The position numbers and the translations under genes are program-made. From Mucilaginibacter ginsenosidivorans (GTDB taxonomy: Bacteria; Bacteroidota; Bacteroidia; Sphingobacteriales; Sphingobacteriaceae): 64,000 nucleotides of DNA. This document shows, piece by piece, positions 36,075-42,677 of this stretch (position 1 is the first letter of the stretch; each line of letters opens with the position of its first letter). The notes under the pieces were generated by a model. It did not search any database and had not been told where the DNA came from. It saw only the letters and a list, made by a program, of their open reading frames with translations. The DNA lies in NCBI RefSeq assembly GCF_007971025.1, contig NZ_CP042436.1:1612001-1676000 (forward strand), read 5' to 3'.

Positions 36075-36626
36075 ATGGAAACTAAAACCAAAAACAACGG
36101 TGCGGTACAAGGTGCAGCAGCAAAAGGAACCGAAGCAAAAACCACAAATCGCCCAAACCTGACAGGAAAGGAAGCAAAAAATGAAGAAGCTGAAAGTCAA
36201 AAACCCGCCGAAGCTCCGAAAGTTGAGAAAACCGAAGCAAAAAACGAGGAGCAACCCAAGGCAGAGCCGGCAAAGACAGAACCCGCAAAGCCTGAAGAAA
36301 TTAAAATCGAAACTGTACCGTCCGGTATCGGTTTGGAGCGTACCCTTAAAACCGTACACACCCTGTACCGCGAAAGCGTGAAAAGGGATAACCTTATCGG
36401 GCGCATTGATGAACTGGAAAAATTTGAAATCCAGTTGATGGAAGAAAGCGACGAATTAGAGGGCAACCATTTTCAGGGATGCAAACTGGCTATTTATGAC
36501 AGCAAGGGGCGGACTTTCATTACAAATACTTCCAACCTCATAAAAATGGTAGCTGAATTTGTAAAAAAAGCTTGCTATTCCAAACTGGCTGAAATAGAAG
36601 CCGGGATCAAATTCCCAAACGCCTGA
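36075..36626 (+). CDS. Hypothetical protein with Lys/Glu/Ala-rich disordered N-terminus
   Basis: A 183-residue protein. Residues 1-78 are a low-complexity charged tail made of Glu, Lys, Ala and Pro (KAEPAKTEPAKPEEIKIETV). The C-terminal 105 residues look folded and helical: SGIGLERTLKTVHTLYRESV, LIGRIDELEKFEIQLMEESD and LIKMVAEFVKKACYSKLAEI. Such proteins recur in the accessory half of Bacteroidota elements near DUF932 genes. Function unknown. A strong terminator 16 bases downstream makes it a separate transcription unit. Confidence 0.65.
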   Translation: METKTKNNGAVQGAAAKGTEAKTTNRPNLTGKEAKNEEAESQKPAEAPKVEKTEAKNEEQPKAEPAKTEPAKPEEIKIETVPSGIGLERTLKTVHTLYRESVKRDNLIGRIDELEKFEIQLMEESDELEGNHFQGCKLAIYDSKGRTFITNTSNLIKMVAEFVKKACYSKLAEIEAGIKFPNA

Positions 36627-36642
36627 GCCATGATGTAACAGC

Positions 36643-36669
36643 AGTCCCCGGCCATTCCGGGGACTTTTT
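36643..36669 (+). terminator. Rho-independent terminator
   Basis: AGTCCCCGG at 36643-36651, loop CCATT, CCGGGGACT at 36657-36665, then TTTT. A perfect 9-base stem. Confidence 0.88.
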
Positions 36670-36697
36670 AGGACTTCACCATAAAATAGCAATTCCT

Positions 36698-36841
36698 ATG
36701 TACGAGCAATTTGTAGAACTGACGGACCAGCTTTTTTGGGATGGTTACGCAGAACAACTGTCAAGGGAAAACCCTGAACGGTTCCAATTTGAATTAACGG
36801 ATTTTTTAAACAATTATCAGCTTAAAGACGATGGAAGATAG
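36698..36841 (+). CDS. Small hypothetical protein, 47 residues
   Basis: ATG at 36698 to TAG at 36839-36841. The product begins MYEQFVELTDQLFWDGYAEQ and ends FLNNYQLKDDGR. It is acidic and aromatic-rich with balanced composition. It overlaps the next small gene by 11 bases in another frame, which supports both being real. No family recognised. Confidence 0.5.
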   Translation: MYEQFVELTDQLFWDGYAEQLSRENPERFQFELTDFLNNYQLKDDGR

Positions 36842-37001
36842 AATCTTTTTACTGGTGAAATGCACCGTCAGGACGAGCTACAAACACATTCATGAGGCAA
36901 TACAAGAATTACAGTCTCAAACCTTGTTGCAGGTAAGCAGCACCAAAAATGTGAAAGTCCTTAAAACAGAGATCATGCAATTAAAGACACGTAAATCTTA
37001 A
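36831..37001 (+). CDS. Small basic hypothetical protein, 56 residues
   Basis: ATG at 36831 to TAA at 36999-37001. The product begins MEDRIFLLVKCTVRTSYKHI and continues with a basic C-terminal end (LKTEIMQLKTRKS). It overlaps the previous gene by 11 bases and ends 11 bases before the DUF932 gene, so the three probably form one unit. No family recognised. Confidence 0.5.
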   Translation: MEDRIFLLVKCTVRTSYKHIHEAIQELQSQTLLQVSSTKNVKVLKTEIMQLKTRKS

Positions 37002-37012
37002 AAGTTATTATC

Positions 37013-38056
37013 ATGGCACATCAGATAAATTATAATAGTAAGACAGGAACGCACAGTTTCATGAGCGTGAAGGAAAAAGCCTGGCACAACTTAGGGCAAA
37101 TTATCGACCATTACCCGACAAGTAGCGAGGCGATCAAATATGCCGGACTGGATTACACCGTTGAAAAGCGAAACCTTTACACCCATTACGAGGATGGGGA
37201 ATTGCTGCCGGATATCATTGTACCCAATAACTATGCAACTATCCGCATGGATACCGGGGATGTTTTGGGCGTGGTAGGCAAAGACTACGAGATCGTACAA
37301 AACCGGGAAGCTTTTTCTTTTTTCGATGAAATTGTCGGTGGCGGAGATGGTATCCTATATGAAACCGCAGGCGCATTGGGGAACGGCGAACGCATCTTTA
37401 TTACCGCCAAATTACCGGGCTACATTAAAGTAGGCAGGGACGATTTGATCGAAAAATATCTTTTCCTGACTACTTCGCACGATGGTTTCGGCAGTATCAC
37501 CGCAGCTTTTACCCCGACACGGGTTTGCTGTAATAATACATTGAACGCGACTTTGAGCAATATGACCAATTGGGTAAAGATACGCCACACTCAAAGCGCA
37601 CAGGAAAAACTGAAACAGGCGCATAAAGTGATGGGCATAACCAACACTATGACCGATCGGTTGAACGATATTTTTAACCGTTGGGCGCGGGTGCGCATTA
37701 CGGATAAGGAAGTGCTAAAGCTGGTGCAAAAGGCAATGGCGCCAAGCAGGGAAGTATTGCAGAACGTTTTGGACGAAAATATCGATGAATATTCACGCCA
37801 GTTCCTGAATACCGTAGAAAAGGTTTGCGAGTATGCGTTCAGCCATCCTACGCAGCAATCAGGAACCACCAAAGGAACCTTATTTGGGGCATACAATGCA
37901 ATTAGTGGTTACCTGCAAAATGTAAAGACTTATAAAAGTGAGGAAGCTAAATTAAAGTCCCTCCTATTTGGCAATGGCTTCAATAAAAACCAAACCGCAT
38001 TTAACCTATGCCGGGAATTTGAAAAGAAAGGCGATGAGATTTTTGTGATGAATTGA
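37013..38056 (+). CDS. DUF932 domain protein
   Basis: A 347-residue protein of the DUF932/phage-plasmid-like family (TIGR03299 type). It starts MAHQINYNSKTGTHSFMSVK and has AWHNLGQIIDHYPTSSEAIK, then NREAFSFFDEIVGGGDGILY, RIFITAKLPGYIKVGRDD and CNNTLNATLSN. These proteins are common on phages and conjugative elements, but their action is unknown. It is followed by a strong terminator. Confidence 0.9.
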   Translation: MAHQINYNSKTGTHSFMSVKEKAWHNLGQIIDHYPTSSEAIKYAGLDYTVEKRNLYTHYEDGELLPDIIVPNNYATIRMDTGDVLGVVGKDYEIVQNREAFSFFDEIVGGGDGILYETAGALGNGERIFITAKLPGYIKVGRDDLIEKYLFLTTSHDGFGSITAAFTPTRVCCNNTLNATLSNMTNWVKIRHTQSAQEKLKQAHKVMGITNTMTDRLNDIFNRWARVRITDKEVLKLVQKAMAPSREVLQNVLDENIDEYSRQFLNTVEKVCEYAFSHPTQQSGTTKGTLFGAYNAISGYLQNVKTYKSEEAKLKSLLFGNGFNKNQTAFNLCREFEKKGDEIFVMN

Positions 38057-38060
38057 TCGA

Positions 38061-38083
38061 AGGGGGCGCAAGCCCCTTTTTTT
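38061..38083 (+). terminator. Rho-independent terminator
   Basis: GGGGC at 38063-38067, loop GCAA, GCCCC at 38072-38076, extended by an A-T and a G-T pair, followed by seven T. It lies directly after the DUF932 stop. Confidence 0.88.
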
Positions 38084-38100
38084 ATGACAAAACCCGCCGG

Positions 38101-38139
38101 GCTACTTTTCTTTCCCCTCAAGCGCCGGAGAAAAGTAGC
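38101..38139. repeat. 11-base perfect inverted repeat
   Basis: GCTACTTTTCT at 38101-38111 and AGAAAAGTAGC at 38129-38139, with a 17-base GC-rich centre. It is intergenic and has no T tract, so it is not an ordinary terminator; it may be a short repetitive palindromic element. Confidence 0.5.
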
Positions 38140-38242
38140 AAAAGAAAGGGGCTATTCTTCCAACTGCGTTAAAACGAGGCGCTCATTTAGACCACTGCTG
38201 AAAGCCTAATACGTAACTTTACCCAAGCAAAAAAGTAGCACT

Positions 38243-39304
38243 ATGGAGCAGTATCGCAAACCCGACCAATATTATATCGACGAATATGATCGTATGACTA
38301 TTGAGGAACTTAAAGCGATAGAAAAATTAATGATCGAGACGGGAAAAAGGTTTCATATTGACCCGGATGCACCGCTTGGCCCCGGAAGCGATACCGAATA
38401 CATAGGTTACAGGATACGCTACCTGGACACAGGCGTGGCGTTATCCCGAAATAAGGAAAGCTCCATACAAGAGCGAATGCATTCGGACGAAAAAAAAGAC
38501 CGGCTGATCCGGTTACATCCCGTTCCCACAAATGTACGATGCGATACCTGTGGCGTACCAATGAAATTTGAAATGCATGATTTTCTAAATAAAGATGATG
38601 ATCCCATCTTTATTTTTTCCTGTGTCAATGGCCACGTACCCAAAAAAGCCCTATTTGCCAGCGGCAGGGAATATCGGCTGCCCGACCATCATTGTCAACA
38701 CTGCGGGGGTAAGCTTCTTACAAAGAAAAAGAAGACCAAAAACAGACTTGCAATTACCGAAACCTGTAAAACCTGCAAAAACGTCGAGATCATGGAGTTT
38801 GACATTTCGCCGAAACTCCCATCACCCATCAATGAAGATGAACGAAAAAAATACTGCACAGACTTCAAAGGCCGGCGGAATTTTTATGAAGATGTAAAAG
38901 CGCTGGCTGACCTGTCGGAAATATTCGGGCAACAGGAGAATAAAACAAAATATGGCTATGGTAAAGTGCAGCAGCTAAACATCGCCCAACTGGAGACAAC
39001 ACTTACCGACGAGATCGGGAAAGCCGGATTCATCAAAGTTCAGTTTGACAAGCCAAAACGCAGTCGTTATCTGACGGTAGAATTTTCTGCGCAAGACCCG
39101 ACAGACCGCGAAGAAGCTAAAAGTGTTAAACAATTAAAAAAGACAATCGAAACTGCCTTGTTTATAACCAATTGGCGTTTAATGTCGCCGGGAATAGAAT
39201 ATAAATTAGGATTTTTAAGCGGCAAGCTTAAGGGGTTTTCATTGGAAGAAGATATTTTAAAGATTGCGCAGGAAATCTGGGAAAAGGAAAACAGAAAATT
39301 ATAG
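38243..39304 (+). CDS. Hypothetical protein with two zinc-ribbon-like cysteine clusters
   Basis: A 353-residue soluble protein. Cluster 1 is RCDTCGVPMKF followed by FSCVNGH, and cluster 2 is HCQHCGGKL followed by TCKTCKN; together they suggest one or two structural zinc sites at about residues 95-185. The C-terminal 120 residues are helical and charged (IAQLETTLTDEIGKAGFIKV). No family is recognised. It could bind nucleic acid. It stands alone between the DUF932 terminator and a convergent ORF6N gene. Confidence 0.6.
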   Translation: MEQYRKPDQYYIDEYDRMTIEELKAIEKLMIETGKRFHIDPDAPLGPGSDTEYIGYRIRYLDTGVALSRNKESSIQERMHSDEKKDRLIRLHPVPTNVRCDTCGVPMKFEMHDFLNKDDDPIFIFSCVNGHVPKKALFASGREYRLPDHHCQHCGGKLLTKKKKTKNRLAITETCKTCKNVEIMEFDISPKLPSPINEDERKKYCTDFKGRRNFYEDVKALADLSEIFGQQENKTKYGYGKVQQLNIAQLETTLTDEIGKAGFIKVQFDKPKRSRYLTVEFSAQDPTDREEAKSVKQLKKTIETALFITNWRLMSPGIEYKLGFLSGKLKGFSLEEDILKIAQEIWEKENRKL

Positions 39305-39388
39305 ACTCAAAATAATTGACTTATATAGAAGTCCTCCGTGCTTAATATTCTCGCTTTGTTTCATGGAGCCATTTTGACACTTTGGACA

Positions 39389-39419
39389 ATTTTGAGGTCA
39401 CAGATTGTGACCTCAAAAT
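39389..39419. terminator. Perfect 14-base inverted repeat between convergent genes, possible bidirectional terminator
   Basis: ATTTTGAGGTCACA at 39389-39402, centre GAT, TGTGACCTCAAAAT at 39406-39419. Position between two convergent stops and the A/T ends suit a bidirectional terminator. It is related in sequence to a palindrome inside the neighbouring ORF6N gene. Confidence 0.6.
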
Positions 39420-39425
39420 CAGTTG

Positions 39426-39968
39426 TTATAAATCATCTGACTTATAGCCTATTCTTTTTCGGGGAACAACCTCTGGCGGTTTTTGAATACGTTCTGATAA
39501 TTCATCAAGATACCGAAAGACGATTTCCATATTTTTGTCCTGGTTATCCAGCTTGCCTTTCAAGCGCTCAATTTGCAGCCATATTTCAGTTTGGTCGGCA
39601 AAGGTTTCTCTTAACTTCACAAAAATGTCGATGATTCTTATACTGACTTCAACGGCAGTTTCACTTTTCAGAACATTAGCCAACATGAGGATACCGTGTT
39701 CTGTAAAAACGAATGGCAAATATTTAGAGTGTTCCCCCTGCTTTAAGGTCGCAAAATGCGACCTTAAAGCATCATTTTCATCTTTCGTTAATTCAAACAT
39801 AAAACGCTCGGGGAACCGGTTGGCATTTCTTTTAACTTGTTCCTTCAAACGTTTGGTCTCTACGCCGTATAATTCTGCCAGATCTCTGTCCAGCATTACC
39901 TTTTGGCCCCGGATATAATAGATTTTGTTGGCGATGATCTCATCCGGTAGCAATTGATCTTTTGTCAT
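39426..39968 (-). CDS. ORF6N domain DNA-binding protein
   Basis: A 180-residue protein. The ORF6N domain covers about residues 10-95: YYIRGQKVMLDRDLAELYGV, LKEQVKRNANRFPERFMFEL, then LPFVFTEHGILMLANVLKSE. A helical C-terminal part (FVKLRETFADQTEIWLQIER) probably allows oligomers. ORF6N and KilA-N proteins are phage-type DNA-binding proteins often found on mobile elements. The gene contains a perfect 14-base palindrome at 39740-39770. It lies 63 bases upstream of the integrase stop on the same strand. Confidence 0.85.
   Translation of the reverse strand: MTKDQLLPDEIIANKIYYIRGQKVMLDRDLAELYGVETKRLKEQVKRNANRFPERFMFELTKDENDALRSHFATLKQGEHSKYLPFVFTEHGILMLANVLKSETAVEVSIRIIDIFVKLRETFADQTEIWLQIERLKGKLDNQDKNMEIVFRYLDELSERIQKPPEVVPRKRIGYKSDDL
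39740..39770. repeat. Perfect 14-base palindrome inside the ORF6N gene
   Basis: GCTTTAAGGTCGCA at 39740-39753, centre AAA, TGCGACCTTAAAGC at 39757-39770. It encodes ALRSHFATLK in the ORF6N protein. The intergenic palindrome at 39389-39419 would encode the matching LRSQ-x-VTSK peptide in the same register. Confidence 0.75.
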
Positions 39969-40031
39969 TTTCTTATCTGATAAAAAGGTTTATCTAATTG
40001 GAAGTCACAATTAGAGACCTCCAGATTCTTA

Positions 40032-41297
40032 CTATTCGTTATGAAGTAAAGCAGGTTGTTTCATGGCCAGCTTTGTCTTTAGCTCACTCATATCTTCCCC
40101 AATCTTTTTGGCTACGATTTTCGCATAGATCTGGGTTGTTTTAATCGACTTATGGCCGAGCATCGCGCTCACGGTTTCAATGGGCACCCCGTTAGCCAGC
40201 GTCACTGTCGTGGCAAAAGTGTGCCTGGCTGTGTGCGTGGTCAGATGCTTTTTGATACCACAGATATCGGCAACCTCCTTTAAATAAGCATTGTACTTTT
40301 GATTGCTGCTGATAGGCAGCAACAAGTTTTTTTCTTTGCAATACGAATGATTCTTGTACTTTTCGATAATCTCTTTTGCTATCGGAAGTAGTGGTACACT
40401 TTCCTTGCAAATAGTCTTTTTGATCTTTTCCCTATTCTTAACGAGCCATTCTTCACCGTCAAAAAATCGAACGATATGATCCGGGGTTAGCTTGCTGGCA
40501 TCTTTATAGGCGAAGCCGGTATAACACATAAATAGATAGGCATTTTTCACCTCGTCGAGCCGTTCAACAGGCATTTGTTTTTCATATAGGGTTTGCAATT
40601 CTTTTTCATCGAGCACGTCCTTTTCCGGTTCGATATAGGAACATTGGTAATTGTTCAGGACATTTTTATCCAGCCACTCCCTTTCTACAGCTGATCTTAA
40701 AATCGACCTCACCTTTTTCAAATAGCACATCGAAGTATTATTTCCGATACCTTCTTTAAGCATCAGGTAGTCCACGAAATCTTCTGCGAAGGACATCTTG
40801 ACTTTACGCAACGAAATATCATTGGCGTTGTATTCAGCCTGCAGAAAACTAATCACCTTGTCTTTGGCCGTATTCCATTTGGTCAATGTTGCAGGAGCTC
40901 GTTTGTTGGCGGCTACCCGTTGCCTCACCCGGTCGATCACAAAGTCGATGACCTCCATTAACGTCTTCTCTTTTTCCTGTTTGCCCTGGTAGGCGCTCTT
41001 CACCATTTCAGCAGAAACATACTCCTCATTCCGGCAAAGGTGTTCGTACAACTTCTTGATTTTTAATACGGCTACGTCAATCGTGTTGTTGGTCAGCCGT
41101 GCTTCTGTCGACGCTCCCCGCACATAGCCCTTTTGCTGATCCCAGTTCTTTAAATGGACTTTTTGACCTAATGACAGTTCGCCGCGTTTGCCGTCAATAG
41201 TCAGCCTGATGAAGACCGGCGCTTTGCCGTCTGCCGTCACTTTAGATTTCTCTAACATGACCAATAAGGATACCCTTTCATTGATTTTCATAATCAA
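40032..41297 (-). CDS. Tyrosine site-specific integrase, CTnDOT-like
   Basis: A 421-residue recombinase that would integrate and excise element A. Parts seen: an N-terminal arm-binding domain (FIRLTIDGKRGELSLGQKVH), a SAM-like core-binding domain around residues 115-210, and a catalytic domain with HTARHTFATTVTLANG (H-x-x-R), LGHKSIKTTQIYAK (second His and the Tyr nucleophile) and a conserved beta hairpin Lys region. The first catalytic Arg, normally in TGLR, is replaced: the sequence reads CYTGFAYKDASKL. Related element integrases also lack it. It is transcribed away from the tRNA-Asp fragment about 230 bases upstream. Confidence 0.92.
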   Translation of the reverse strand: MIMKINERVSLLVMLEKSKVTADGKAPVFIRLTIDGKRGELSLGQKVHLKNWDQQKGYVRGASTEARLTNNTIDVAVLKIKKLYEHLCRNEEYVSAEMVKSAYQGKQEKEKTLMEVIDFVIDRVRQRVAANKRAPATLTKWNTAKDKVISFLQAEYNANDISLRKVKMSFAEDFVDYLMLKEGIGNNTSMCYLKKVRSILRSAVEREWLDKNVLNNYQCSYIEPEKDVLDEKELQTLYEKQMPVERLDEVKNAYLFMCYTGFAYKDASKLTPDHIVRFFDGEEWLVKNREKIKKTICKESVPLLPIAKEIIEKYKNHSYCKEKNLLLPISSNQKYNAYLKEVADICGIKKHLTTHTARHTFATTVTLANGVPIETVSAMLGHKSIKTTQIYAKIVAKKIGEDMSELKTKLAMKQPALLHNE

Positions 41298-41488
41298 ATT
41301 TTTAATATGAATGATTAAACCTCATTCCTTCCGCAAATCATTGATAAATAGAAGATTAAACCCCTTCGAGGGTGCCTAATTTCGCAAATGGCAACGGTAC
41401 CCGAAATGGTACCCTTTTTGATCGGGAAAACTTGATTGAATTTGATATGCTTTTTTGCAGAAAACGGCCTGAAATGGCTCTAAACGCA
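41298..41488. promoter_or_regulatory. Integrase upstream region with a spaced direct repeat
   Basis: GGTACCC occurs at 41396-41402 and again at 41408-41414, 12 bases apart centre to centre, about one helical turn. Such spacing fits arm-type sites for an integrase or excisionase. The short pairing CCC-TTCGA-GGG lies near 41362-41372. The integrase promoter should be here. Confidence 0.4.
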
Positions 41489-41523
41489 AAAAAGCCCTAC
41501 TTTTCAGTAAGGCTTTTTCCTTT
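41489..41523 (-). terminator. Terminator following the tRNA-Asp fragment
   Basis: AAAAAGCC (41489-41496) and GGCTTTTT (41511-41518), with TAC/GTA pairing inside and loop TTTTCA. It works in both directions. On the minus strand it begins a few bases after the tRNA 3' end, as expected for the original tRNA terminator. Confidence 0.8.
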
Positions 41524-41525
41524 TT

Positions 41526-41549
41526 AGCGGAATGGACGGGACTCGAACC
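41526..41549 (-). other. Attachment-site scar: 3' end of a tRNA-Asp gene
   Basis: On the minus strand 41549-41526 reads GGTTCGAGTCCCGTCC then ATTCCGCT. This matches the T-loop, T-stem 3' side and acceptor 3' strand of bacterial tRNA-Asp (the E. coli gene ends GGTTCGAGTCCCGTCCGTTCCG before CCA), with G73 at 41528. The T-stem 5' side fails after two bases and no D-arm or anticodon arm follows, so only about 22 nt of the tRNA are present. Such partial 3' ends are left where tyrosine integrases insert elements in tRNA genes. The full tRNA-Asp is not in the window. Confidence 0.82.
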
Positions 41550-41815
41550 TTTCTAAAACCAATCTGTAAATCAATTACTTACGCGGTCTTAAAAATTCGT
41601 ACTACACGAGTGACGCTTACCCGATTTTTAACTACTTTTTTCAGTATCAAGCAGTTGCCAATATTTTTCAAAATTATGCCTTAATCTTCGTTGCAAAAAA
41701 CATCTTTTTTACCAAAGAACTGCATTTCTTTTACCTATCAAAATTAAGCTTTTTATGCCAAAAATAAAAGGGAAATTTCGAACCCGGTGAGGGGAAAAAA
41801 CAAAACGGTAAGTCA
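41550..41815. other. Gene-free stretch between the tRNA scar and the helix-turn-helix module
   Basis: AT-rich, no supported frame and no complete tRNA. It is the terminal segment beside the attachment site and may hold binding sites for the recombination proteins encoded just to the right. Confidence 0.4.
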
Positions 41816-42109
41816 TTACCTGACCAGCAAAAGATCAACCTGGCTGCCAAGCGTGGGATGATACGATGGGGTATATTTAATATAGCCATAGTCCCTCAGC
41901 TCCCGGATACATTTATGGTAGGTAACGATGCTTTGGATGCGCGACAAGTCCATCAACATCTTTCGCGAAACCTGTAGGGGATTTTGCGTGCCGTTCGATA
42001 GCCATAGATAAAATAAGGCCATATATAAACTCTGGTGCCAGGCCGTGATACGGTCATCCGAGTTGAAACGGGTGAATAAGCGGGACAAATGCCTTGCAGC
42101 AGCGGCCAT
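41816..42109 (-). CDS. Small winged-helix-like protein, copy 1
   Basis: A 97-residue protein from the ATG at 42109, which follows the TAG of the previous gene by one base. The C-terminal half (RIQSIVTYHKCIRELRDYGY, then IKYTPSYHPTLGSQVDLLLV) looks like a helix-turn-helix followed by a beta wing. It is paralogous to the protein at 42393-42677 (YHRCIRDLHDFGYIVYEPTY). Together with the gene between them it forms a compact module at the attachment-site end of element B. A role in excision or replication control is plausible but inferred. Confidence 0.6.
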   Translation of the reverse strand: MAAAARHLSRLFTRFNSDDRITAWHQSLYMALFYLWLSNGTQNPLQVSRKMLMDLSRIQSIVTYHKCIRELRDYGYIKYTPSYHPTLGSQVDLLLVR

Positions 42110-42110
42110 A

Positions 42111-42392
42111 CTAGCGGTAGGCCTCCACCCCACTTTCCAGCATTTTCATAATCTCTTTATACCGGTAATAATAAGTGCCGCCGATTTTCGAATAATACAG
42201 CCGTCCTGAGGTGCGCAGATTTTGCAAGGTACCGTGCGAAACTTTTAGCAGCTTCCGGACCTCTGTTCCCTTTAACCATTCTTTGCTGGGTTCCGTCTTA
42301 GCGGCCAGCAATTCCTTGATATCATTTAAAAGTACCAATCTAAAATGCTGCAAGTCATCCTTCGTGATTAATTCTACGCTCATTTCGTTCAC
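42111..42392 (-). CDS. Excisionase-like helix-turn-helix (HTH_17) protein
   Basis: A 93-residue DNA-binding protein of the MerR-like excisionase type common in Bacteroidota elements. The helix-turn-helix and wing read WLKGTEVRKLLKVSHGTLQN followed by LRTSGRLYYSKIGGTYYYRY. The N-terminal 35 residues are helical. It is placed between two paralogous winged-helix genes and close to the tRNA-Asp scar, as expected for a recombination directionality factor. It touches its upstream neighbour with no spacer. Confidence 0.75.
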   Translation of the reverse strand: MNEMSVELITKDDLQHFRLVLLNDIKELLAAKTEPSKEWLKGTEVRKLLKVSHGTLQNLRTSGRLYYSKIGGTYYYRYKEIMKMLESGVEAYR

Positions 42393-42677
42393 TTATAAAA
42401 TCAAACTGATCCGACTGCGCTCGTTGCGCTTGTAGGTAGGTTCATAAACGATGTACCCGAAATCATGCAGATCGCGGATACATCGGTGGTAGGTCGTACT
42501 GGAAACTTTAGCCAATGGCATCAGCTCATGCGCAAATGCATGGATGAATTCCGGGCAGCCCAGGTCTTGCCAATGGGCGGCCAAAATGGCGAACAGGCCG
42601 ATATGGTTCAGCCCGATGCGGGGATCCCTCCGGATCGCATGGAAAAAAACCGATAACGCCCTGCCCGAATCCATCAA
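42393..42677 (-). CDS. Small winged-helix-like protein, copy 2
   Basis: A 94-residue protein: HIGLFAILAAHWQDLGCPEF, then LAKVSSTTYHRCIRDLHDFG and YIVYEPTYKRNERSRISLIL. The helix-turn-helix plus wing pattern matches the gene at 41816-42109. Its ATG directly adjoins the stop of the DUF3945-like gene, so it may be expressed from transfer operon B. Confidence 0.6.
   Translation of the reverse strand: MMDSGRALSVFFHAIRRDPRIGLNHIGLFAILAAHWQDLGCPEFIHAFAHELMPLAKVSSTTYHRCIRDLHDFGYIVYEPTYKRNERSRISLIL

Noticed and set aside
41550..41640. Search for the remaining body of tRNA-Asp next to the 3' fragment
   Set aside because: No anticodon arm or D-arm can be fitted to the right of 41549, so a complete tRNA is not present.
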